Below are positions 16,728 through 27,100 of a stretch of DNA of 64,000 nt, piece by piece. Origin of the DNA: Alphaproteobacteria bacterium. Its GTDB lineage: Bacteria > Pseudomonadota > Alphaproteobacteria > CAAHEQ01 > UBA3637. The first letter of the stretch is position 1, and every line of letters starts with the position of its first letter. Under the pieces are notes generated by a model. The model searched no databases. It was not told the origin of the DNA and saw only the letters and a list, made by a program, of their open reading frames with translations. Location: positions 62,001 through 126,000 of the forward strand of contig JAGCVC010000018.1 in NCBI GenBank assembly GCA_017962565.1. The letters run 5' to 3'. Both the position numbers and the translations under genes were made by a program.

Positions 16728-19519
16728 TGCACAGGTTGAGACGTTTTATTGAACATGTATTATCTTTCTCCTCGGCTCACTTATGGGTTGTCGGGTTGCT
16801 GGGCGTGGCTGCTATTATACAAGGATTCAATATTTCTTTATTTGATTCTTTTTCTTCCGGATTATATTTGGGAACTTATGGCGATCGGGATTTAGCTTTT
16901 GATTTCTTTATAGGGGCAATGGTATTATCCGTCTGTGGATGGATTGCACTTAAAATCGAACGACATTTTGGAAATGGATTTATTTTATTTTTAATTTTAT
17001 CGGCTTTGTTCCAAGGGGGTATTTTTTGGGCATGGTATTATGCACATATTCATATGGCTGTGGATATTTTGTTTTTGATAAAGTGGGGATACAGGTTAGT
17101 TGTCTTCACTGGCTTTTGGGCATATGCCTTCCGTTATATTGAATTGTCGTTAAAATCAAAACGCTTTTTATTTTTAGTCGTTTGTGAATTTTTAGGCTTT
17201 TTATCTGGCGGTATATTTAATTATTTCTTTTTCTCTATATCATATATACCGGTCATTTTGATTTTATTTTTGATGAGCGTCTGTGTCTTGGTGGCATTGC
17301 TGTGGAAAATTTCAAACTTCGAAAAAGTAACACCGGAATTGCAATTAAAGAAAAACGGCGGTGTTTCCGAGAAAATACAGTTGAAGTTGCTTTATCTGAT
17401 TTATGGCGTAGCATTTTTGTTTATGGCTGTTACGGCATTTGTTGATTATAGTATATGTTTGGAATCAATAAAGTTGGCTCAAAATAGTATTAATGCCAAT
17501 GTTCATTTCTTTGCTGCTATTTGGATTTTATTTTCTTTGTCGGCGTTGTTTTTACTGGCGGTACTTTACTCATTGCGCAAAGCATTCAGAATAACAACAG
17601 CCATGACGATTTTGACTTTTCTCCCATTGGTTTGTTGTTTGGGATCGCAAGCGAACTTACTTTGGGTTGTTTTGTTTTCTAAAGTTGTTTTGGATTTGAT
17701 CAGCTATTTTTGTGTCGGTTACTATTTCCGGATAGTTCCACGACCTTTGTCCCATGGAAAGAAAGGGCGATTAAAAGTCAGACGATTAATCGTAGCACAA
17801 CCATTCGGTTTTGCGACAAGTGCGCTTGTGTTTTATTTTATTCCATATTCCGAAAGTTCTTTATGGTACGGATGTATTTTATCTATCGTCTTTTTAATGA
17901 CATTTTTTGATTGTCAGCAAGAATACTATAAGGTTCTTTTATCTGCATTTAAAACATTCCGTTGGCGCGGCGGGCGATTGATGATTCATAATACAAAAGT
18001 TTTAAATTATGTCGAAAAGAAAGCCGCCAGTTCAAATCCGCAAGAAGCCGTTTATTTTTTAAATGTTTTGGAACAAGCTCGTGTTAATAATTTAAAAAAT
18101 CATTTAAGGCATGCTTTGTCTCATCCCGATATTCAAGTAAGGTTCTTTGCTTTAAAATGTATCGAACGTAATAAGTTGCATATGTTCAAAAAAACGCTGT
18201 CAGATGTGATTGATAAAGATAAGAATCCGTTGGTGCGTCAAGCGGCATTGGACGTTTTTTGTGCATTGGGAGAAAAATATGCTGTCGAACGGGCTGTTTT
18301 ATATTTAGATGATCCGGTTTTGAGAAAAGGAGCAATTATCGGTTTGCTTAAAAGTGGAGGAGAGGAAATCCTAATAGCCTCAGAAGGTGTTAATAAGTTA
18401 GCTTATTCCGAAGATGCATCTTGTCGATTGGAGGCGGCCGAAATTTTACAGGAAACGGGATTAAAGGGATTTTTCAGAATTGTTCAGAAATTGATTGACG
18501 ATAAGGATATTCGTGTTAAAAGAGCGGCGCTGTTAGCTGCCGGACGTTTATCTCATACTGGATTGCTAAAATCGATTTTCAAATCTTTAAATAAAATGGA
18601 AGTCAGAGATGAAGCAATAAGTGCCTTAAAGATGTTTGGCCCTTCGGCATATCCCTTTATTGAGAAAGCTTTTGAAGATAAGGAACGAACAGAGCTGTGT
18701 AAAAAAACGTTGATTTCTTATTTATGGATCTCCGAAGATGTCGGCGCTAAAAAGTTATTGTTATCTTGCTTAAAGAATATGGACTTTAAATTGCGTCTGT
18801 ACACATTACATTTATTAAAAAAGACACATTTGCATGTTTCAAAGAAAATTATAAAAAAAACATTTTTGCCTTTAATTAAAATGGATTTTAAACAAGCATT
18901 AGCAACATTGTTGTTGATTAAGGATTTTCGTTTTTCTCCTAACTATGATGCACAAAGTGCTTTTGAAACGTTATGCGATTCTTTAAAAAGAGATTTTGAA
19001 AATATTCGTCAAAGTTTGTTAATGGAAGTATATTTTTGTCTTCCGTCTTCTTTGATGGAACAAGCTGTGGAAATATTATTGTTAAAAGATAGTTCTGTTC
19101 AACAAAAACAGGTGGCGGAAAGTACCTTAGATGATTTATTGCCAAAATCTTATGCAAAACTAAAATGGATATTAAAAGGTTTGCCTTTAGAAGATTGTTT
19201 GGAGCATATTCCTTCCCGGCAGGCTTCTGTACAACAATCTTTATCTGCACAGTTTGAGTTAGTTTTAAAAAGTAAATCTTATCGTAGCAATTGGACAAAA
19301 GCAGCGGCTTTGTGGTGTATCCGAAAGATGGATTATACAGATTTATTGTCTGATATTGAAAATTTGCTGGCAGATAGCAGCCCGATTATTCGTGAAAATG
19401 CTATTTGGGCTTTGGAACGGTTGGTTTCTTCAAAGAAAGAATTGAAAAAAATAATAGAACCTTATTTGAAAGATAAACAATTAAATATTCGCCAGATGAC
19501 GGCGGAAATTTTAAAGTGA
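16727..19519 (+). CDS. Polytopic transporter-like N-terminus fused to a HEAT-repeat C-terminus
   Basis: 930 residues. Residues 1-415 have about 11-12 hydrophobic segments laid out like an ATP/ADP-translocase (NTT) or MFS-type carrier; the segment LLYLIYGVAFLFMAVTAFVD and the spacing after it recall NTT proteins, but identity is weak by eye. From about residue 420 to the end the sequence is helical HEAT repeats (HALSHPDIQVRFFALKCIER, DKDIRVKRAALLAAGRL, DSSPIIRENAIWALERL). The next gene is a cyclic-nucleotide-binding fold. NTT-HEAT-cNMP fusions are known in bacteria, so this may be a split version. Translationally coupled to ftsY through TAATG. Transport substrate unknown. Confidence 0.7.
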   Translation: MHRLRRFIEHVLSFSSAHLWVVGLLGVAAIIQGFNISLFDSFSSGLYLGTYGDRDLAFDFFIGAMVLSVCGWIALKIERHFGNGFILFLILSALFQGGIFWAWYYAHIHMAVDILFLIKWGYRLVVFTGFWAYAFRYIELSLKSKRFLFLVVCEFLGFLSGGIFNYFFFSISYIPVILILFLMSVCVLVALLWKISNFEKVTPELQLKKNGGVSEKIQLKLLYLIYGVAFLFMAVTAFVDYSICLESIKLAQNSINANVHFFAAIWILFSLSALFLLAVLYSLRKAFRITTAMTILTFLPLVCCLGSQANLLWVVLFSKVVLDLISYFCVGYYFRIVPRPLSHGKKGRLKVRRLIVAQPFGFATSALVFYFIPYSESSLWYGCILSIVFLMTFFDCQQEYYKVLLSAFKTFRWRGGRLMIHNTKVLNYVEKKAASSNPQEAVYFLNVLEQARVNNLKNHLRHALSHPDIQVRFFALKCIERNKLHMFKKTLSDVIDKDKNPLVRQAALDVFCALGEKYAVERAVLYLDDPVLRKGAIIGLLKSGGEEILIASEGVNKLAYSEDASCRLEAAEILQETGLKGFFRIVQKLIDDKDIRVKRAALLAAGRLSHTGLLKSIFKSLNKMEVRDEAISALKMFGPSAYPFIEKAFEDKERTELCKKTLISYLWISEDVGAKKLLLSCLKNMDFKLRLYTLHLLKKTHLHVSKKIIKKTFLPLIKMDFKQALATLLLIKDFRFSPNYDAQSAFETLCDSLKRDFENIRQSLLMEVYFCLPSSLMEQAVEILLLKDSSVQQKQVAESTLDDLLPKSYAKLKWILKGLPLEDCLEHIPSRQASVQQSLSAQFELVLKSKSYRSNWTKAAALWCIRKMDYTDLLSDIENLLADSSPIIRENAIWALERLVSSKKELKKIIEPYLKDKQLNIRQMTAEILK

Positions 19520-19529
19520 AAGGAATAAT

Positions 19530-19952
19530 ATGCGATTAAGTTTAGAAAAAGTCTTGCTCTTGAAAAATATTTCGGCTTTTGCGGATGTTTCTGAATCGGC
19601 ATTATCTGATTTTATCTACGCTTGTGAAGAAGTTGCTTTTGCAAAAGGAAAAGATATCTTAAAAAAAGGGGATTTTAATAATTACCTTTATATTCTATTG
19701 ACAGGAATGGTTCAGGTTCATGACGCAGATACGATTTTGAGTGAAACACAAAGCCAGGAAATGTTTGGGGAAATGACAGTTCTTTGTCCGTCCGTGATTG
19801 ACGCAACGGTAACAGCAACGGAAGAAACCTTGGCATTGCGTATTTCCTCAGAAAACCTATATGAAATGATGGCATTGCATCCGAATATTGCAAAAGGAAT
19901 TATAAAAACACTTGTCAATCGTTTAAAAGTGTTAGATAATAGGCACATTTAG
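19530..19952 (+). CDS. Stand-alone cyclic-nucleotide-binding-domain protein
   Basis: 140 residues, essentially one cNMP-binding beta-roll: VLLLKNISAFADVSESALSD, KGDFNNYLYILLTGMVQV, then the phosphate cassette region MFGEMTVLCPSVIDATVTA and a C-terminal helix (IAKGIIKTLVNRLKVLD). It has no HTH, so it is not a CRP-type regulator. The cassette keeps Gly-Glu but lacks the Arg that normally holds the cyclic phosphate, so it may bind no nucleotide. It lies 10 bases after the HEAT protein and likely works with it. Confidence 0.8.
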   Translation: MRLSLEKVLLLKNISAFADVSESALSDFIYACEEVAFAKGKDILKKGDFNNYLYILLTGMVQVHDADTILSETQSQEMFGEMTVLCPSVIDATVTATEETLALRISSENLYEMMALHPNIAKGIIKTLVNRLKVLDNRHI

Positions 19953-19983
19953 AGTCGTTTTTTTAAAGAAAGGGAAAATAAAA

Positions 19984-20979
19984 ATGAAAAAAACAAAGAA
20001 AACAGAAAATAAGTCAAATTTGACGAAAGTTGTTTCGGCAAATAGTTCAAAAGAAGATAAAAAGTCTAAAGTTTTTGCAACTTTAGGCGGTGTGGTTGTC
20101 ATTGTTTTGGCGGCCCTTGTTCTTTTAAAGTGGTGTTGTCCGGAAAAACAAATTGAATTCAAACCTAAATCTCATGCAAATGATGGGATTGTTGTTGCGA
20201 TAATTGATGGTGAAAAATTGAAATTGTCGGATTTGGAAAGAGTCAAAAATAGTATTCCTCAATTAAGAGAAATGCCAATAGAAACCGTATATAATAATCT
20301 GTTGGAAGGTTATGTAAACGGGCGTGTCATTTTGAAAGCCGCTGAAAAAAGCGGAATTGAAAAAAGACCGGAAGTTCAAAAAGCAATCAAAGAAGCTCGG
20401 GAACAGATTTTGTCAAAAGCTTATTTGGCAGATCAATTGCAAGCTCGTATGACACCGGAAAAGGCGAAGGCAATTTATACAGAAGAGTTAAAGAATTATG
20501 TTCCTCAAGATGAAATTCATGCTCGTCATATTCTGGTTGCTACAGAAAAAGAAGCAAAAGATTTGATTGTTAAATTGAAAAATGGTGCAAAATTTGAAGA
20601 TTTGGCTAACAAATATTCTTTGGATAAAAATCCTGACGCTGACAATGGTGGTGATTTGGGATATTTCAGAAAAGATATGATGATCCCGGATTTTGCAAAT
20701 GCAGCATTTGCAATTAAGGTTGGTAAGTTTTCAGAAAAACCAATCAGGACACCTTTCGGTTGGCATGTTGTAAAAGTAGAAGACAAACGTAAAGCTGCTC
20801 CTCCGACAATAGTCGAAATGCAAGAATTTATAACAGCTAAGTTTGCAGAGGATACTGTTCCGGAAATATTGGCAGAAGAACGCGCAAAGATGAAAGTCAA
20901 AGTTTTTGATCCGATAGGCGTGAACAAAAAACCGGATGTTGTTGATAATGAAGTGGCAAATGAGCCGGTTAATCAATAA
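19984..20979 (+). CDS. Membrane-anchored parvulin-type peptidyl-prolyl isomerase (PpiC/SurA-like)
   Basis: 331 residues. A short Lys-rich cytoplasmic start, one membrane helix (VFATLGGVVVIVLAALVLL), a SurA-N-like helical region (GEKLKLSDLERVKNSIPQLR), then a parvulin domain at about residues 175-270: EIHARHILVATEKEA, KFEDLANKYSLDK, GGDLGYFRKDMMIPDF and TPFGWHVVKVEDKR. It is a periplasmic chaperone/foldase for exported proteins. Being directly upstream of the giant Cys-rich gene is suggestive but the two have separate promoters. Confidence 0.88.
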   Translation: MKKTKKTENKSNLTKVVSANSSKEDKKSKVFATLGGVVVIVLAALVLLKWCCPEKQIEFKPKSHANDGIVVAIIDGEKLKLSDLERVKNSIPQLREMPIETVYNNLLEGYVNGRVILKAAEKSGIEKRPEVQKAIKEAREQILSKAYLADQLQARMTPEKAKAIYTEELKNYVPQDEIHARHILVATEKEAKDLIVKLKNGAKFEDLANKYSLDKNPDADNGGDLGYFRKDMMIPDFANAAFAIKVGKFSEKPIRTPFGWHVVKVEDKRKAAPPTIVEMQEFITAKFAEDTVPEILAEERAKMKVKVFDPIGVNKKPDVVDNEVANEPVNQ

Positions 20980-21000
20980 ATAATAGCAAGAAAATAAAAA

Positions 21001-21032
21001 AAAGCCTCTGTTAAAAAAACAGGGGCTTTTTT
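21001..21032 (+). terminator. Rho-independent terminator after ppiC-like gene
   Basis: Hairpin AAAGCCTCTGTT-AAAAA-AACAGGGGCTTT followed by a T run. It ends the mtaB-to-ppiC transcription unit. Confidence 0.85.
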
Positions 21033-21101
21033 TCATACTTTTTTAACATTTGATGTATAGAATGGCATCGGAAATGAGTATTTATTTGATTAAAAAAAGT
21101 A

Positions 21102-21129
21102 TTGCAACTGCATAAAACAGTGGTATAAT
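21102..21129 (+). promoter_or_regulatory. Strong candidate promoter for the giant gene
   Basis: TTGCAA (21102-21107), 16-base spacer, perfect TATAAT (21124-21129). The 55-base leader contains GGAG at 21174-21177, seven bases before ATG 21185. Confidence 0.7.
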
Positions 21130-21184
21130 ATGCAAAAAATTGTCATTTGGTGGCAAAAAGTCATCATAAAAATGGAGCAAATAG

Positions 21185-24100
21185 ATGAAAAAACGCTTTA
21201 GAATCCTTAATTTTTTAGAAAAAAAGATGTCGATTCCTTTTGTTAAGAAAAAAATGCATAAGAAATTTTCCGGCCGTACTATGCTGGAAATGCTGTGCGT
21301 TTTGTTTATAGCAGCACTTATAAGTATTGCTGCCGTAAAGATGTGGGATTATTTTGAAGATAGAACACTTGCCAATAATTTATTGGAAGATATGATAAAT
21401 GCTCGCAATAAAGCAGCAACCCATAAGATTAAAGCTGGTTTTACCTTTGATCGTTGGACAAATATCTTAGATGCTACGGAAACAAGAAGCTCCTATGGTT
21501 TCCAGGCAAAACGATTTGTCAACGAAGGCACGGTTTCTTACGTCGTTCGGCCGGTAAGGGATGGTTTTCCGTACAGATTTACAAAAGAACTTTGCAAACA
21601 TATGCTACGTATGAAATCTGAAAAGTTTTCAATTTATCAAGCATCCAGTTTTGAGCGGGGGGATTTTGTAGAGGTAGAATCTTGTGATGTGCTTAATGAT
21701 TTAATTTTTGCATTTTCTCCGGTGACCGGAAAGGTATTTGTTCCAAATCAAGAGAATGATGCCCAAAGTCAATACAGCATTTCTTGTGAAAATGACGCCG
21801 ATTGTAAAGTTTTCGGCTTCGGTTATATTTGCGCGTCAGGTATTTGTTCATATAGTGGTTACTGTTCCAGTAATGCAGGCTGTGATTGTGCTGTATGTAA
21901 TAACTCTTCTTGTGGTGAGACAGATACAAAACACTGCTGCAATGGAGTTTATTGTGCTCACCCTTGTTCAGGTGATAATTGTTGCAAAAATGGTTACTGC
22001 ACCTGTAATTATCATAGCGAATGTGTCGCGACGTATGGTAGTGGATATGGATGCATTAACAATGTTTGCACACCGTTAAAATGTTCTTCAAATGACGATT
22101 GTTTGCAGATTGGAGAAAATTATTTGTGTTCACATGGAACTTGTATTTCTGGATCTTGTTCGGATGGTGGTGGTGACAGCTATTGTATAGATAATTTTGG
22201 AATACAGTACGTATGTAAGGATGGTGTTTGTACAAAGGTTGCTTGTGGTAATACCGACGAATGTGTTCAAATCATGGGGGAAGGTTATGAATGTTTGGAT
22301 GGAACATGTCAAAGTAGAGGATGTTCACACAACGAAGATTGTTTAAAATTTGGTGTTGGTTATTTGTGTTCTACCAATCATATTTGTGAAAATGCAAAAT
22401 GTTTCGAAACGGGTAGCAGTTTCTGTTCAAAATTTGGCAATAAGTACATATGTGATGCAGGCATTTGCAAAAATGCCGACTGCGAAAATGATGCTATATG
22501 TCGTGCAACCTTCGGGGACGGTTGGATATGTTTATCAAATACATGTCGAGATGCAAGGTGTTCTACACTGTCAGATTGTACATCGAGATTTGGTGCGGAT
22601 TGGACCTGTTTTAACGGAAAATGCGAGTCACTAGTGTGTTCTAGTGGGAGTGATTGTTTAAAATTTGGTTCCAATCAAATATGTGATACAAATGAAAAAT
22701 GTAAAGAATGCCCCTCTATTGAATATTGTTCGCAACCATATGCTCGAAATAATACTTGTTCATGCAAGACATGTGAACCAGGGTATTTTGTGAATAATAA
22801 TAAATGTGATAAATGTCCGAGTGTAACAGGTTGTAGAACATCTTCTTCTTACGATAGTAATTGTGGCTGTACTGATTGTTCAAATGGTTATGAATTAACT
22901 GCCGGTAAGTGTTGTTCAAAAGTAGATAATTGTACAAGCTATGATCCGGAAACGTGTAAATGTACCTTATGTTCATCAGGTTTACCTAGTGAAAGTGGAT
23001 CTAAGTGTTGTGGTATAAAGCAGAATTGTTTGGTCTATGCCGACGGTAATTGTGATTGTAAGGTTTGCGAAGCCGGTTATCGTCCCGTTGGCGGTGGCTG
23101 TGAGCCGTGTACGCCTACCAATGACAGCAGAGTTGGTAATTGTAGCCGATATTATGGCAATAGTGTGGAAGAAATAGCCGCAAATGTGTGTAAATGTGAG
23201 ACTTGCGAAAGCGGCTCTTCCGGGACCTATGTTGTGAATCCGGCGGGGTATACTTCAAATAATTTGGGTTCTCAATGTTGTCGTCAAATAGAAAATTGTA
23301 GCGTTTATAACGGAGCTTGCGAGTGTGTAACATGTGATGCAAACTACAGACCAACGCCAATACCACAGGTCGGACAGGAGCAAAATAAATGTTGCTATAA
23401 GATTGAAGGATGTCAAGATCATGGCCTTCATCCAAGTAATCCCTATCAGTGTGTATGTACTCAGTGTGAAACCGGATATACACAGGCGGAATGGACGCTT
23501 TGTTGTGAGAATAGATCTCATTGCGCTACATATAATTATTATAGCAGTTATCTTTATCCGAATACTGATGTTAAAGCCGGAATATGTGCTTGTACATCAT
23601 GTAATGACGGGTATAAAGTGACAGCTACAGGGGACTGTAGAAGTTGCAGTGATAAGGAATATTGCGTTTTGTACAATAATGATTGTACCTGTAATACATG
23701 CCAAGCAGGGCATGAGTTGAAAGATGGAAATTGTTGTGATTTTGTTGCCGGATGCACAAGTTTTACCGATTCTTGTATTTGTGAAACATGTAGCGATGAT
23801 TATGTCCATAAAGTCTTGCCGGGTGATGCAACGTGTTGTTTAAAGAAAGACAATTGTACTGAATACAGCAATAACTGTGAATGTACAACATGCGAAAACC
23901 AATACAAAATAAGTGGGGGTAATTGTGTTCCTTGTGCTTATTTGGCAGGCTGTGATATATACAGTCAATCGGATTGTTCTTGCTCGGAATGTGAAGAAAA
24001 CTATGATCCGAGTAACGGAAGATGCTGTCCAAAAGTTCAAAATTGTGCATCCTATGATGCAGATTGCAATTGTGCGGAATGTAATGATGGGTACACAAAG

Positions 24101-27100
24101 AGTGGCGGAAAATGTTGTGCAAATGTACTAAACTGTGCGCCGGGCGGATATAATGAATCCTGTGCTTGTACAACATGTAATGATAATTATACGCCAATGG
24201 ATGGGAAATGTTGTATAGCTGTGGAAGGTTGCACAACATACAATTCAAGTTGTGTTTGTACAGATTGTGACAGTGAACACACCCTTTCAGGTGGAAAGTG
24301 TTGTCCAGATATTGATAAGTGTACAGCATATAATTCAAGCTGTGGCTGTAGGACATGTGAAAACGGATACACTTTAAAAGATGGTACTTGTCAAAGTACA
24401 TGTTCGTCAAATGACGATTGTGATGAAGGTGAATTTTGTAATTATAGCACCGGTAGCAACAACTTAGGGTCAAGTGGCGGATGTTCAACAACAGAAGACT
24501 ATGGTCTTATGGAAAAAACATTGTCAGATGGAACACGTTGGATTCGTAGTGAAAAAGAGATGACTTGGTGGGGGGCAAAGAGTTTCTGCGAAACTCAGCA
24601 AACATCCGATGGAGTGCCATATAATTTGGCAAGCAGGGCTTCACTTGGATGCGGAAATGCTCAATATGCTCGTTATTGTACCGATAGCGGTAGTAGTGCT
24701 TTCCCAGGTAAGAGCGGTTCAAGATTATATAAATTACAAACAGAAAGTCCTGCATGGACGGAAGGTAGTCATTGGCAAGAATATAGAACCGATAAAGCCG
24801 GTTATGCATATACAGTACGTTTTTCAAACGGCTTTATTGCAGATGCAACTGCAACCAATTATTCCGATAGTAATACCCACGGATATGCTTTATGTTATGC
24901 TTGTCCGGCTATAACAAGTTGTACGGGGTATGATGCGGATTGTGACTGTACATCTTGTAGTGGCTCATTAATACCGGTTAATACTGGTTCTAAATGTTGT
25001 ACAGGTGTTGATCACTGTGCTTCAAGTGGTTATGGATCCGATTGTGCATGTCAAACATGTGATGAAAATTATACATTGTCTGATGGCAAATGTTGTTCAA
25101 CGGTGGAAAATTGTAACACATATACTTCAGGTTGTGCATGTCAGGCTTGTAAGTCAGGATATAAACGTGTCAGTGGGCAAAAGTGTTGCTTGAAATTGAC
25201 AAATTGTTCTACATACGATGAAGCAACATGTGCATGTACAGGATGCGACAACGGATATAAATTAGAAGGTGGTAATTGTACCAACTGTCCGTCTATATCG
25301 AATTGTTCAACATACGATCCGATGACTTGTGCATGTACGGCATGTAATAACGGATATAAGTTTAATAACGGTTCTTGTGATGAGAAATGTCCGATAATCG
25401 AAAACTGCGATACATATGATCAATCAACATGTGCATGTATGACATGTCAAGAAGGACTCTCTCCTGATATAGAAAAGGCACAATGCTGTTCAAACATTAA
25501 TCAATGCTCGTATTATGATAATCGTTGCGAATGTGTCGGATGTTCTACTGCTGCAGGTTACTTACCAAATCCAAGTACAGGACATTGTGATTTGTCTTGT
25601 AATGTTACCGGTTGTGATGCTTATGAATGGGGTTGCTTATGTAACCGTTGTCGCAGTGATTATGATTTAAATACAAAAGCATTCTATTATGGTGGAAATG
25701 ATCGTTATACTCATCAATGTTGTCCGAAGATTGAAGGTTGTGCGGAATACGATGAATTCTGTAACTGTACAGCTTGTAAAGACGGATACACAGCCGGTGA
25801 AACACTGTATTATGATGGTCGTTATGAATGGGCATATGTATCTGAATGTTACATAGCTTCCGTACCATGTGCGGATGAAGATTGCAACACCTGTCCGTCC
25901 GGTTACGTTCCAAGTAATTCGGAAGGGACATGTTGTCGAGTTATTCCGGGTTGCTCAGGCTATGGTGATGGCTGTAAATGCACTGAATGTAATGGTTCTG
26001 TTTATGGTAGCGGTTATTCTGTTTCCGGTTATGGTTGGTCTTATTTGCATAACGGTTCATGTGTAGCTTCTTGTCCAACGGGATATACACCTTATACATA
26101 TGAAGATTACCATATTTGTAAGATGGAAAATTGTGTTGATTATAGCCCAATAAATGGTACGTGTTCGACATGTGCACCCGGATATAGCGGGACTGAATGT
26201 GAGCCTTGTGAGGTAGAACATTGTACGGGTTATCAAAGTCAATGCAGTTGCAATGCATGTGAAGAAGGGTATGTTGCAAGTAACGGCGTATGTGATGCGG
26301 GTTGTACCAGCAATAGTGATTGTGAGGAAGATGAATTCTGTCTTTACATAACTTCAACAACTTCGGACGCCGGAACAGGGCGTTGTGCAACGTTTACCGA
26401 ATATACAGCACAAACTATAACTGCAACAGCGGATAATGTGTCAAAACGTTGGACACGCAGTTCGAAAGGGATGAATTGGTGGAGTGCACAAAATTGGTGT
26501 GAACGATTGAATTTATCTACTGTCAGCCGTTCAGACTTTGATTGTTCTTCCATTACAATAAATGGTACATTGTGCGAGTCAAATATGTTAACCGCAATTA
26601 AAAATGCCGGTTGGTCCAGTGGTTATGGTTGGTTGGAAGCCCATGCGACTACTCCAACAGTTTCATATAGTGTTGGTTTCTCAACAAGTAAAATACATAA
26701 CCATGGCAGTTATCAACGGACAAGTACATCACCGCGAGCTTTCTGTCAATGTCCTGCAGTTGATGGGTGTGTAGCGTATGGTACAGATTGTGCTTGTACG
26801 GCATGTGATACGGAAAATTACACACTTTCCAGAGGTATTTGCTTGAAAAAGGTTTGTAGTCAAAATCCAGAATGTGCACCAACTACATTCTGCGCGTTTG
26901 AGAATCCTACAAGTGCAAGTAATAGTGGAACAGGAACCTGTCGCTTTGTTGACGACTTTGTTGAAGAAGGCAGAAAGACAGTTGGCAGAACGACATACGT
27001 GCGTACTTCTTCTACAATGAGCTGGTGGACAGCATTGAATTATTGTCCAGCAAAGGGTATGACAGTTCCTTCTCGTGAAGCCCTTGGATGTAAAGGCATT

